A program made the position numbers and the translations under genes. The notes beneath the pieces were generated by a model that did not search any database, had not been told where the DNA came from, and saw only the letters and a list, made by a program, of their open reading frames with translations. From Rhodoferax sp. (GTDB lineage Bacteria > Pseudomonadota > Gammaproteobacteria > Burkholderiales > Burkholderiaceae_C): DNA of 35,890 nt. Numbering within the stretch: position 1 is the stretch's first letter; each line of letters starts with the position of its first letter. Below, piece after piece: positions 25,851-34,230 of the stretch. The DNA lies in assembly GCA_020048795.1 (NCBI GenBank), contig JAIFMA010000039.1:1-35890 (forward strand), read 5' to 3'.

Positions 25851-27060
25851 AAAAAGTGAGGTCGATTGGCGGCGCAGCCAGTCCACGATTTGATATGCGA
25901 GGATCGGGCCATGCACCAAGATTTCGCATCAATAAATCATCGCCCCACCAGCATTTGGGTTGCCCAGTGCTAGCGTCCATTACGCGAACCCGGCTGATAT
26001 CGATGCCCTCATCCAAAAGTATGCTGACGCACCGCTTCAGGTCATCGAGACTGGGCTTGTAGTGTCCACTCGAGTTGTCAATCGCAGACAAAACCCCGGG
26101 GGTGAGGACACCTGCACGTGCGTCCCAACCAATATGTAAACAGCCAGCACACACAACATCTGCGCCTGCAAGAATGGTGGAGTGGTTAAACTGTGCCACC
26201 TCAATCACTTGGTAGTTCACAGCATTTTTGCCCTGGCTTACCGCCTGGACTACCTTTCGCTTCTTGTCAAGAGAGTCGGTCACAACAAATAGATTGCCAT
26301 ATTTATCAATGGCATATGGGGCAAGACGATAGCCATTGAAATTTTTTATTGTCATGGAAATGAGATGGTCGTCGATGTCCTTGCACAAGTAATTTTCAAT
26401 AACGACCATATATTTCAGGCGCTCAATCTTGTTCAGAAATGTTACCTGCCTGCCGTGCATAACATCTTTCTCGCCTATGGCTATTTTCAAGAGTTTGTCC
26501 ATATCGGAAGACTGCAGTTTGTTGAACCCCTTTTTCTGCAATGCGAGGTAAGCCTTGTGTGGATTATCCCGCTCCATCTGCTCATGAACATTGCTCATTG
26601 AAACCGTCATTCCCGATGCTTTCCCGTGCGACAGGTACTGTTGACGTTCCATTGCGTATCCGGGGGCCAGACTCTTCAGGCCATGATGCAGATGTAGCCC
26701 GCCGCTTTTCTTGAGTTGATAATTTTCAAGCACAGTTCGCAGATTTGGAGTCAATATGGCAAGCTCTTCCAGTGCGGCAGTCTGCAGGTTCTGGATGTGC
26801 CCTTTGCGTCGCGCGAACAATTCGCCATCTGAAACCTTGCCCGCCTTGAGGGTGAGCCACCTGCCACACTCCTTCCACAAGTTGTAAAGTAATCGCTGAG
26901 CAACCAATGGCGGGCCATTCTTTTGCGTCCAATATGATTCAAGAGCAAGTAACACTTTTGCCATGTTGCTGCCATATCCCGATCCGACTGTGAAGCAGAT
27001 AATTTTTTTTACCAGAGGGGACGTGTTTGTCTTGAATGTGACTGGATCAGGGATTGGCAT
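25849..27060 (-). CDS. Uncharacterised 403-aa protein; candidate T6SS-associated effector
   Basis: A soluble-looking protein without signal peptide or membrane helix. I cannot assign the N-terminal 280 residues, which are basic and carry HLHHGLKSLAPGYAMERQQY. The C-terminal part (about 250-365) reads YAIDKYGNLFVVTD, then FNHSTILAGADVVCAG (291-306), then NSSGHYKPSLDDLK (around 331-336 for SGHYKP) and DEGIDISRVRV. This 'H-S-S/T-x-L-A-G ... S-G-H-Y-x-P ... G-V/I-D-L/I' order recalls a module in plant IQM-type calmodulin-binding proteins and some bacterial host-directed proteins (memory, not searched). The gene is AT-richer than its neighbours and has an AT-rich leader with GGAG six bases before the ATG. 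It lies just upstream of tssB on the same strand. Effector status is inference. Confidence 0.72.
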   Translation of the reverse strand: MPIPDPVTFKTNTSPLVKKIICFTVGSGYGSNMAKVLLALESYWTQKNGPPLVAQRLLYNLWKECGRWLTLKAGKVSDGELFARRKGHIQNLQTAALEELAILTPNLRTVLENYQLKKSGGLHLHHGLKSLAPGYAMERQQYLSHGKASGMTVSMSNVHEQMERDNPHKAYLALQKKGFNKLQSSDMDKLLKIAIGEKDVMHGRQVTFLNKIERLKYMVVIENYLCKDIDDHLISMTIKNFNGYRLAPYAIDKYGNLFVVTDSLDKKRKVVQAVSQGKNAVNYQVIEVAQFNHSTILAGADVVCAGCLHIGWDARAGVLTPGVLSAIDNSSGHYKPSLDDLKRCVSILLDEGIDISRVRVMDASTGQPKCWWGDDLLMRNLGAWPDPRISNRGLAAPPIDLTF

Positions 27061-27215
27061 TTTTTGCTCCGTTCGATCGATAAAAAAAGATTAAATAATC
27101 ACTGCAAGCTATAAAAAACACTTCGATGTTCAACAAAGTCGTGCTGCGGGCAAGGTCGAGTGTTGCGTTCATCAACCTGCGATGCCGGGTCTGATGCGGG
27201 TAAATTTCCTGTTCT

Positions 27216-27510
27216 TCAGACCGGTGCGATGATCTTCCAGTCGGTGCCGGTCACACGTTCGACGGCATCCCAGACCGTGACGGCATGGCACTTATACACA
27301 TGGGTACCGATCGACATAGCACTGTCGTTGAATGCCGCCCGCCAACTGCGCTTTGGCACCGGCGGGTCGTGGCGCTCGCACAAGGTGTCCCAGAGCGGTT
27401 GCGACGTTTTGATGAGGACACTCGTTAAAGTCGAGTAGGACGGTGTCGCCGTTGAGCACGATATTGCCGAGACCCCAGGTTCCAAACTTCACATTGGTAT
27501 AGATTGGCAT
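27216..27510 (-). pseudogene. Small frameshifted gene, unknown family
   Basis: Translation from the ATG at 27510 gives MPIYTNVKFGTWGLGN...LLDFNE and then degenerates into an Ala/Arg-rich stretch. The next frame continues from the same place with sensible protein sequence (VLIKTSQPLWDTLCERHDPP ... VWDAVERVTGTDWKIIAPV) to a TGA at 27216. One extra base (or two missing) near 27420 would explain this and give a protein of about 97 residues. No family is recognised. It is upstream of the 403-aa gene on the same strand, so it could have been its partner, immunity or chaperone gene, now broken. A sequencing error is the other explanation. Confidence 0.45.
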
Positions 27511-27716
27511 GAATTTACTACATGGAATTGATTTGCGACAGATTCAATAACAACAGATGATTCATCGTAGCACGGCCTTTCATTTGCCTCATTGCCTGGC
27601 AGTCAGGACGGCACCATTGCGCAATGGCCGGATGTTCAGAACTTTTTACCTCATCTGCAAATGAACACCTTGGTCTTGCAAGCTTGAACGGCTCAGGGCC
27701 GACGCAGGCTACGGCC

Positions 27717-28259
27717 TCAGATTTGGCCCGGACTGTGACTCAACCGTTTGCTTAGACCGAGTAGGCGCACCGACACGGTGGCCCCGAGTGCCATGGCCAG
27801 TGTCAGTGCCACGGTTGGCTTTTCTTTGGACAAACGCGCAAAACGCTCCGGTGTCAGGCTCCAGACCTGGCAGGGCGTGGCGGCCTGAACCGTGGCACTG
27901 CGTTCTAAATGCGAAAAGAAAGAGGCTTCGCCGACCACCGATCCAGGCCCCAAATTAGCAATGTGAATTTGCCGTTGTACATCGATATAGTGAACCCTTA
28001 CTGTGCCCGACTCGATGAAATACAAAGTGCGGTCATAGGCGCCCTGGGTGGTCAGCAGATAGCCACGATCCAGTGATTCAGGTTCCAGATAGGGAGCCAG
28101 TACGTCCCACATTTCTTGCTCCATGAAATGCGCCATCGTGTCGATATCGTCGCTGCCGTTGCTGGCTATGGCAGCAATCAACCGGGAGAGGTCATGGTTC
28201 TTTGGTGTCAGAAATGGAATTTTCATATCAGCGGTAAGGTGTGAAAGAGTAGCTGGCAT
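27717..28259 (-). CDS. Cyclic nucleotide-binding domain protein (Crp-type sensor domain without HTH)
   Basis: A 180-residue protein with one cNMP-binding domain (about 45-165). The core GYLLTTQGAYDRTLYFIESG, then TVRVHY, LGPGSVVGEASFF and LERSATVQAATPCQVWSL (each shown in part) follow the beta-roll of CRP-like proteins, with the GE-x-S/A-x-F phosphate cassette and R-S-A-T-V. No helix-turn-helix follows, so it is not a classical DNA-binding regulator. It may bind cAMP or c-di-GMP and act through a partner, as seen for stand-alone cNMP proteins. ATG codons at 28259 and 28226 are both possible; neither has a clear ribosome site. It is divergent from radA. Confidence 0.8.
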   Translation of the reverse strand: MPATLSHLTADMKIPFLTPKNHDLSRLIAAIASNGSDDIDTMAHFMEQEMWDVLAPYLEPESLDRGYLLTTQGAYDRTLYFIESGTVRVHYIDVQRQIHIANLGPGSVVGEASFFSHLERSATVQAATPCQVWSLTPERFARLSKEKPTVALTLAMALGATVSVRLLGLSKRLSHSPGQI

Positions 28260-28571
28260 TGTAGGAACGATGCGGCATACCCGGGTTCACTATTTGCTTG
28301 CCCCCATGCCTTACATCGGGTGCCGCCGCATTGTTGCAGCCGGGTGCCCGGATGATCAAGTCTTCCTGGTTGCCTCGGCGGCGGTGGCAACACAGTTCTC
28401 GGCCATGACTAGGGCATTGCGGGGGGCTGGCTCGCCAGCTTTGGGCGCACTACAGCGTTGCAAATCACTTGTGCAGCAAAAGACACGCTGAACACGCCCT
28501 GGCATATCGTGCGCAGGCATTACTGGGCAGCGAACGCCATGATCTGTTCATTTATACAGTACCATCCCGTC
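28260..28571. other. Intergenic region between the divergent cNMP gene and radA
   Basis: About 310 bases with no credible gene. It must hold promoters for both genes, but no strong pair is visible. Two inverted repeats are present: GTTGCC/GGCAAC (28369-28391) and GCTGGC/GCCAGC (28426-28439). An open frame runs into radA from 28458, but its translation has no similarity to RadA N termini and is treated as non-coding. Confidence 0.4.
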
Positions 28572-29951
28572 ATGGCCAAAGAAAAAACTGTTTACGTTTG
28601 CTCCGACTGCGGCGGCACCAGCCCCAAGTGGCTAGGCAAGTGCCCGCACTGCAATGCCTGGAATACGCTGATTGAATCAGTGCCCGAGAGTAGCATCCCC
28701 AGCAAAAACCGCTTCACCTCATTGAGCAAAACCGCCGAGATTGCCATATTGGGTGATATCGACGCGGTAGACATGGCCCGTACCCCCACCGGCCATGACG
28801 AGCTCGACCGGGTGCTGGGCGGCGGCATGGTGGAAGGTGGCGTGGTGTTGATCGGGGGCGACCCCGGCATTGGCAAATCGACCCTGTTGTTGCAGGCACT
28901 TGACTCGCTGCAGCGCAGCGGTCAGCACACCCTGTATGTGACTGGCGAAGAAAGCGGTGCCCAAGTTGCCCTGCGCGCACGACGACTCGGCCTGAATGGC
29001 TCACAGGTGCGGGTGCTGGCCGAAATCCAGCTGGAAAAGATCCTGACCACACTGGAAACCACCCAGCCCGACATCGCCGTCATCGACTCGATTCAAACCG
29101 TGTATTCCGAACAGCTCAGCTCGGCACCTGGGTCAGTGGCGCAGGTGCGTGAATGCGCGGCCCATCTGACGCGTGCCGCCAAGGCCAGTGGTGTTTGCAT
29201 GGTGCTGGTTGGCCACGTCACCAAAGAGGGGGCACTGGCGGGTCCCCGGGTGCTGGAGCACATGGTCGATACCGTGCTGTATTTTGAAGGCGACACCCAC
29301 AGCAGTTTTCGGCTGGTGCGCGCCATCAAGAACCGTTTTGGCGCGGTCAACGAAATCGGCGTCTTTGCCATGACCGAAAAGGGGCTGAAGGGGGTCAGCA
29401 ACCCCAGCGCCATCTTCTTGAGTCAGCACGCCGAGCCCGTGCCCGGCAGCTGTGTGATGGTGACGCTGGAAGGCACGCGGCCGATGCTGGTGGAGATCCA
29501 GGCGCTGGTTGACAGCGGTGGCCCTAGTCCCAGACGCCTGAGTGTCGGCCTCGACCGCGACCGCCTGGCCATGTTGCTGGCCGTGCTGCATCGCCATGCG
29601 GGTGTGGCCTGCATGGACCAGGACGTGTTTGTCAACGCAGTGGGGGGGGTGCGCATCAGCGAGCCTGCCGCCGACCTGGCTGTGCTGCTGGCCATTACCT
29701 CCAGTTTGCGCGGCAAGCCGCTGCCCAAAGGTTTTTTCGCCTTTGGCGAAGTCGGCCTGGCCGGAGAAGTGCGCCCGGCCCCACGCGGTCAGGAACGGCT
29801 CAGGGAGGCCGCCAAACTGGGTTTCAGCGTGGCCGTGGTGCCCAAAGCCAATGCACCCAAAAACCCCCAGGCCCGGGAATTTGAAGGTCTGACCATTCAC
29901 TGCGTTGAGCGCGTCGAGCAGGCCATGGAAGTGGTGCGGGAGCTGGGCTGA
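28572..29951 (+). CDS. radA: DNA repair protein RadA (Sms)
   Basis: A 459-residue RecA-like ATPase that extends branches during homologous recombination. Four cysteines form the N-terminal zinc finger (Cys10, 13, 24, 27; YVCSDCGG and KCPHCN). The Walker A loop is GGDPGIGKST (95-104), Walker B lies at IAVIDSIQT, and the RadA-specific KNRFG motif is at 253-257. The C terminus is Lon-protease-like and inactive as protease, with GVRISEPAADLAVLLAI and GFFAFGEVGLAGEVRP. I chose the ATG that gives MAKEKTVYVC, the standard RadA start; an upstream in-frame ATG adds 38 residues unlike the family. No strong ribosome site is seen. It is a single-gene unit. Confidence 0.96.
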   Translation: MAKEKTVYVCSDCGGTSPKWLGKCPHCNAWNTLIESVPESSIPSKNRFTSLSKTAEIAILGDIDAVDMARTPTGHDELDRVLGGGMVEGGVVLIGGDPGIGKSTLLLQALDSLQRSGQHTLYVTGEESGAQVALRARRLGLNGSQVRVLAEIQLEKILTTLETTQPDIAVIDSIQTVYSEQLSSAPGSVAQVRECAAHLTRAAKASGVCMVLVGHVTKEGALAGPRVLEHMVDTVLYFEGDTHSSFRLVRAIKNRFGAVNEIGVFAMTEKGLKGVSNPSAIFLSQHAEPVPGSCVMVTLEGTRPMLVEIQALVDSGGPSPRRLSVGLDRDRLAMLLAVLHRHAGVACMDQDVFVNAVGGVRISEPAADLAVLLAITSSLRGKPLPKGFFAFGEVGLAGEVRPAPRGQERLREAAKLGFSVAVVPKANAPKNPQAREFEGLTIHCVERVEQAMEVVRELG

Positions 29952-30001
29952 TGGGGCCGGATTGGCATATCGATGTTTAACTTCTGACATGGGTCAACAA
30001 T

Positions 30002-30030
30002 TTGCTGATGGCGGCTTGCTGTCATAAAAT
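30002..30030 (+). promoter_or_regulatory. Possible sigma-70 promoter
   Basis: TTGCTG (30002-30007) and TAAAAT (30025-30030) are separated by 17 bases; the -10 box matches the consensus at five of six positions and the -35 at three. It would give a leader of over 300 bases for the CoA-transferase gene. Confidence 0.3.
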
Positions 30031-30143
30031 TGAGCCAACCCGCCTGTTCCGATCACAGTACAACTTTTAAGGGATGCAGGAATTGCAAATGTTCCGTTGA
30101 TGGCGAGTGCGGACGGGATCCAGTGCCAGGCGCAACACGCGAA

Positions 30144-30159
30144 GTTTAGCCAGCTAAAC
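30144..30159. promoter_or_regulatory. Perfect palindrome, possible operator
   Basis: GTTTAGCCAGCTAAAC consists of 7-base arms around a CA centre. It lies about 200 bases upstream of the CoA-transferase start and downstream of the candidate promoter. Its length and symmetry suit a dimeric regulator, but no specific family is implied. Confidence 0.3.
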
Positions 30160-30362
30160 GAGCGGATTGCAACCACGCCATGCACCCGTCAGTGCCGCAG
30201 AAATGGGATATTTGTGATTTCCGCACCCCCAAGCCAGTCAAGGCCGAGCCTGCACCCTGCGGAGTGATCGGCTCGGCGCGTTGCGCCGCTGCCACGTCGT
30301 TGGCAATGCTGTATTGCCTATCCGGGGAGACTTTCCCAACTTGCAACCCAGGAGGCTGAAGC

Positions 30363-31709
30363 ATGACACATCGTGACCAGGACCAGTACCGCCAAAAACT
30401 TGGCTCGGCCGACCAGGCTGCCGCTCTGATCAGGTCGGGCGACACCGTCTTCATGGGCGAGTTTGCCCAAAATGTCGAAGCGGTTGACGCGGCCCTTGCC
30501 TTGAGAAAGAACGATCTCAAGGACGTGATCCTGATCACCACGACCCGCGCCAAACCCCTGAAGTGTGTCGAAGCCGATCCGGGCAGGCAGTCATTTACCT
30601 GGAACGACTGGCATTTTTCTGGACTGGGCCGCAAGTACGGTGAGCGCGGCCTGGCCAGTTACATCCCGCTGTGTTACCACCAGGGTCCGCAAAACATTAG
30701 CTGGTACGAGGCACCTGATGTCGCCGTGGTGCAGGTCACCCCCATGGATGCGAATGGTTTTTTCAACTTCTCGACCAGTTGCTCCATGACCCCGGCCTAT
30801 TGCCGCAAGGCCAGGAAGGTCGTCGTCGAGGTGAACACCCAGGCACCGCGGTGTCTGGGAGGCCAGGACGAATCCATTCACATCTCACGGGTTGACCTAG
30901 TGGTCCAGGGGCCCAACACCCCCTTGCTGCAACTGCCTGAGACCCACTTAAGTGAAACTGACCGGATGATCGCCAGACACGTCATGGAGCTTCTGGAGGA
31001 CGGCTCGACCATCCAGCTCGGCATTGGGGCACTGCCCAACATCGTCGGGGCGATGATCGCGCAAAGCGGCCTGAAAGACCTCGGCGTACACACCGAGATG
31101 CTGGCAGACTCCTATGTTGACATGTACCTCGCCGGGCGCATTACCGGCAAGCGCAAGTCTATTGACTGCGGCAAGATGGTCTACACCTTCGCGATGGGCT
31201 CACAGAAGCTTTACGACTTCCTTGACAACAACCCGGCGGCAGCGATCTTCCCGGCGTCGTACACCAACGATCCCTGCGTCATTGGCCGCAACCCCAAGGT
31301 CGTCGCCATCAATAACGCCATCGAAATCGACCTGTTTACGCAAGTTGCCAGCGAGTCGGCGGGGTTTCGCCAAATCTCGGGGACCGGAGGGCAGCTCGAC
31401 TTCATTCTGGGGGCCTACAAGTCTGAGGGGGGCAAGGGTCTCATCTGCATCAACTCGACCTTCAGGAAGAAGGATGGAGCCATCGGCTCACGCATCGTGC
31501 CAACGCTGTCGCCCGGCACCATCGTGACCTGCCCCCGCTCGCTGGTGCACTATGTCGTGACCGAGTTCGGTTATGCGCAGATGAAGGCCAAGTCGACCTG
31601 GCAACGGGCTGAAGCGCTGATCAATATCGCTCATCCTGATTTCAAGGATCAATTGGTGGCGCAAGCACAGGCCATGGGTGTCTGGCGGCATTCCAACAAA
31701 ATCTTGTAG
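30363..31709 (+). CDS. Acetyl-CoA hydrolase/transferase family protein (butyryl-CoA:acetate or 4-hydroxybutyrate CoA-transferase type)
   Basis: A 448-residue cytoplasmic CoA-transferase. The enzyme moves CoA between acyl-CoA and a free carboxylate through a glutamyl-CoA intermediate. The catalytic Glu is probably Glu245 in GVHTEMLADS; the preceding GIGALPN loop (221-226) and the C-terminal SGTGGQLDFILGA (339-351) are family signatures. Two related halves are seen, as in AbfT and Cat1/Cat2 enzymes. A strong ribosome site (AGGAGG, seven bases before the ATG) suggests good expression. No pathway partner lies beside it, so the natural acyl group is unknown; propionyl-, butyryl-, 4-hydroxybutyryl- or succinyl-CoA are all possible. 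Confidence 0.88.
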   Translation: MTHRDQDQYRQKLGSADQAAALIRSGDTVFMGEFAQNVEAVDAALALRKNDLKDVILITTTRAKPLKCVEADPGRQSFTWNDWHFSGLGRKYGERGLASYIPLCYHQGPQNISWYEAPDVAVVQVTPMDANGFFNFSTSCSMTPAYCRKARKVVVEVNTQAPRCLGGQDESIHISRVDLVVQGPNTPLLQLPETHLSETDRMIARHVMELLEDGSTIQLGIGALPNIVGAMIAQSGLKDLGVHTEMLADSYVDMYLAGRITGKRKSIDCGKMVYTFAMGSQKLYDFLDNNPAAAIFPASYTNDPCVIGRNPKVVAINNAIEIDLFTQVASESAGFRQISGTGGQLDFILGAYKSEGGKGLICINSTFRKKDGAIGSRIVPTLSPGTIVTCPRSLVHYVVTEFGYAQMKAKSTWQRAEALINIAHPDFKDQLVAQAQAMGVWRHSNKIL

Positions 31710-31845
31710 CCAGTGACCCCGGGCTCGGCGATGAATGCGACCCACACGCACACCGTCACCCGCGCCGGCCCGCCCGGTTACGGACCTGAGCCTGGGTGGG
31801 CTATGCTTGCCCGATTGCAGCCCCGCAAAATTTGACAGCACTTCC

Positions 31846-32679
31846 ATGTTCACCGCGAATTGGCCATCCACCTCATCAAGACTTCAAGGTCCGGCAGCCA
31901 TGTTGCTGGCAGCTGGTCGTGGCGAGCGCATGCGCCCGCTCACCGATACCTGCCCCAAACCGCTGTTACCCGTTCACGGCAAACCACTGCTGCAGTGGCA
32001 TCTGGAAGCGCTGCTACGCGGTGGGTTCCATCGCGTCGTCCTCAACACGGCGTGGCTGGGGCCGAAGATCGAACAGCATTTTGGGAGTATTTTCCCGGTC
32101 CAGCCCTTATCAGATAAGCACAAGCAGCTATTAAATACAGAGCAATTGCAGATCCGATATTCCCACGAAGGACGTGACTTTGGCGCGGCACTGGAGACCG
32201 CAGGTGGCATCTGCCGGGCCCTGCCCTTGCTGTGCCCGGCGTCAGGGTCGGTCTGTGATGACGTGTTCTGGGTGCTGGCCGGTGACGTGTTTGCGCCAGA
32301 CTTCGCTTTTACCCAGGCGGCGCTAGAGCACTTTGCAGCCAGTGGCAAGCTGGCCCATGTGTGGCTGGTGCCCAACCCCGAGCACAACCCGCGGGGCGAT
32401 TTCGCACTTGAGGCTGAGTCGGGGTTGGCGCTGAACCTGCCAGCGGATGACCCCCGGCCACGTTTCACCTATTCCACCATTGGCCTGTACCGGCGTGCCC
32501 TTTTTGAGCCGCCCTGGTGTGCCATTGCGCCAGGTAACCCATATGGCGAACGGGCAGCACTGGCGCCGCTGCTGCGCGCTGCGATGGATCAGGGCCAGGT
32601 GACTGCCGAGCTCTACTGCGCAGCCTGGACCGATGTCGGCACACCCGAACGGCTGGCACAGCTCAACCGCACCCACTGA
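31846..32679 (+). CDS. Sugar-phosphate nucleotidyltransferase, MurU-like (N-acetylmuramate-1-phosphate uridylyltransferase type)
   Basis: About 277 residues. The nucleotide-binding signature MLLAAGRGERMRPLTD followed by CPKPLLPVHGKPLLQWHLE is that of NTP_transferase enzymes. The later landmarks are FHRVVLNTAWLG, VFWVLAGDVFAPDF (metal-binding Asp in AGDVF), FTYSTIGLYRR and the C-terminal AAWTDVGTPERL. In Burkholderiales genes of this size are usually MurU homologues, which recycle MurNAc-1-phosphate to UDP-MurNAc; mannose-1-phosphate guanylyltransferase is the alternative. The kinase partner AmgK is not visible upstream. The start is uncertain: ATG codons at 31846 and 31900 are both possible, and the frame stays open to 31735. 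Confidence 0.8.
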   Translation: MFTANWPSTSSRLQGPAAMLLAAGRGERMRPLTDTCPKPLLPVHGKPLLQWHLEALLRGGFHRVVLNTAWLGPKIEQHFGSIFPVQPLSDKHKQLLNTEQLQIRYSHEGRDFGAALETAGGICRALPLLCPASGSVCDDVFWVLAGDVFAPDFAFTQAALEHFAASGKLAHVWLVPNPEHNPRGDFALEAESGLALNLPADDPRPRFTYSTIGLYRRALFEPPWCAIAPGNPYGERAALAPLLRAAMDQGQVTAELYCAAWTDVGTPERLAQLNRTH

Positions 32680-32824
32680 TTTCATTGCCTGATCATTGGT
32701 GTCCAGGAGTCCGCAGGCCATGCGACGCAACAACGACACGCATGATTCAGAAAGGCAATGACATCACAATAGCGTCCTTGTCCGCACCATGCGGCCCCAC
32801 TATGGACCCCCCCTGGAAGCCCCA

Positions 32825-34219
32825 ATGACCACTGCAAACACCAAGCTCTACGCCCAGCGCCGCGCCACGCTGGCTCAACGCATCGGCCCAGCCGGCATCG
32901 CCATCATTCCCACCGCGCCCGAGCATCAGCGCAACCGCGACAGCGATTTTGCGTTCCGCCACGACAGCTACTTTTACTACCTGAGCGGTTTTAGTGAACC
33001 CAAAGCCTGGCTGGTGATCACCGGCGATGGCCGCTGCACATTGTTTTGCCAGGCCAAGGACCGCGAACGCGAGATCTGGGACGGGCTGCGCCTTGGCCCT
33101 GAGGCGGCACCCCAGGCCATCGGCGTCACCGAGGCGTTTTCGAGCGCCGAGCTCGATACCCGGCTGCCGGCCCTGCTAGACGGTCGGGAGGCCGTCTGGT
33201 ACCCCTTTGCCACCCACAAGGGTCTGGAAACCCGCATCGACGGCTGGTTGGGTAGCCTGCGCGCCCGGGTACGCTACGGCACGCTGGCACCTGAGCAACA
33301 GCGTGACCTGTGCAGCGTGCTCGACGAGATGCGATTGTTCAAGGACGCCCATGAGCAAGACGTGATGCGCCGCGCCGCCAGGATCAGCGCCGGCGCCCAT
33401 GTGCGCGCCATGCAGCGCTGTGCCGGCATGATCCGCACTGGCCAGGAAGTGCGTGAATACCACCTGGATGCCGAATTGCTGCACGAGTTTCGCCTGCACG
33501 GCTCGCAGTACCCGGCCTATGGCTCGATCGTGGCCGCCGGTGGCAACGCCTGTGTGCTGCATTACCGCGCCGATGCCGGACGGGTACCCAGTGGCGAGCT
33601 GGTGCTGATTGATGCCGGCTGCGAGCTCGATGGTTATGCCAGCGACATCACCCGTACTTTCCCGGCCAACGGCGTGTTTACCGGCCCCCAGCGCACACTT
33701 TATGAACTGGTGCTGGCGTCACAAGACGCTGCCATCGCCGCTACCCAAGCCGGCGCGCGTTTCACCGATCCCCACGATGCCACCGTGAAAGTGCTGGCGC
33801 AGGGCATGCTCGATGTCGGGCTGCTGGACAAAAACAAGGTCGGCGGTGTTGAGGATGTGATCGAGACCCGCGCCTATTTTCAGTTCTACATGCACCGCAC
33901 CGGCCATTGGATTGGCATGGATGTACACGACTGCGGGGCCTACACCGAACCCAGCGAAATTGGCCAGATCAGCACCCGCAAAGACGCCCTGACCGGTGAC
34001 TTGATCAAAGACCGGCCAGCGCGCATTCTGCGAGCCGGCATGGCGCTGACGATTGAGCCCGGCATTTATGTGCGCCCGGCAGCGGGTGTGCCCGAGCAGT
34101 TTCACAACATCGGTATCCGCATTGAAGACGATGCCATCGTGACTGACACCGGCTGCGAACTGATCACCCGCGATGTGCCGGTGCGCGTGGCCGAGATCGA
34201 AGCGCTGATGCGCGCCTGA
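32825..34219 (+). CDS. pepP: Xaa-Pro aminopeptidase (PepP, M24B family)
   Basis: A 464-residue metallopeptidase that removes N-terminal residues preceding proline. The N-terminal creatinase-like domain has RDSDFAFRHDSYFYYLSGF (in part). In the C-terminal pita-bread domain the five metal ligands are visible: Asp263 and Asp274 (LIDAGCELDGYASDITR), His361 (RTGHWIGMDVHDCG), Glu411 (TIEPGIYV) and Glu434 (GIRIEDD). The ATG has GGAAG five bases upstream; an ATG 12 codons earlier is possible but less well placed. It is followed after 11 bases by an IclR-type regulator gene on the same strand, so the two may be cotranscribed. Confidence 0.94.
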   Translation: MTTANTKLYAQRRATLAQRIGPAGIAIIPTAPEHQRNRDSDFAFRHDSYFYYLSGFSEPKAWLVITGDGRCTLFCQAKDREREIWDGLRLGPEAAPQAIGVTEAFSSAELDTRLPALLDGREAVWYPFATHKGLETRIDGWLGSLRARVRYGTLAPEQQRDLCSVLDEMRLFKDAHEQDVMRRAARISAGAHVRAMQRCAGMIRTGQEVREYHLDAELLHEFRLHGSQYPAYGSIVAAGGNACVLHYRADAGRVPSGELVLIDAGCELDGYASDITRTFPANGVFTGPQRTLYELVLASQDAAIAATQAGARFTDPHDATVKVLAQGMLDVGLLDKNKVGGVEDVIETRAYFQFYMHRTGHWIGMDVHDCGAYTEPSEIGQISTRKDALTGDLIKDRPARILRAGMALTIEPGIYVRPAAGVPEQFHNIGIRIEDDAIVTDTGCELITRDVPVRVAEIEALMRA

Positions 34220-34230
34220 AACGCCGCGCC

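Larger units (their letters stand above)
29952..30362. other. Intergenic/leader region before the CoA-transferase gene
   Basis: About 410 bases with no credible gene. It contains a plausible sigma-70 promoter (30002-30030), a perfect 16-base palindrome (30144-30159) and, in the presumed leader, an 8-bp inverted repeat (30243-30277) overlapping a GGCGC/GCGCC hairpin (30275-30287). It ends with AGGAGG, the ribosome site of the next gene. Confidence 0.5.

Noticed and set aside
25613..25912. 99-codon minus-strand frame between the 403-aa gene and tssB
   Set aside because: No ribosome site, overlaps the end of the 403-aa gene, and the translation has no recognisable pattern.
28458..28571. 38-residue N-terminal extension of RadA
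   Set aside because: RadA proteins begin just before the zinc finger; the extension has no similarity to the family and the ATG at 28572 fits exactly.
29133..29990. 285-codon frame antisense to radA
   Set aside because: His/Gln/Ala-rich composition typical of the complement of a GC-rich gene; RadA is certain on the other strand.
30243..30290. Glycine or other known riboswitch before the CoA-transferase
   Set aside because: Stems are present but none of the conserved loop sequences of known riboswitch classes can be seen.
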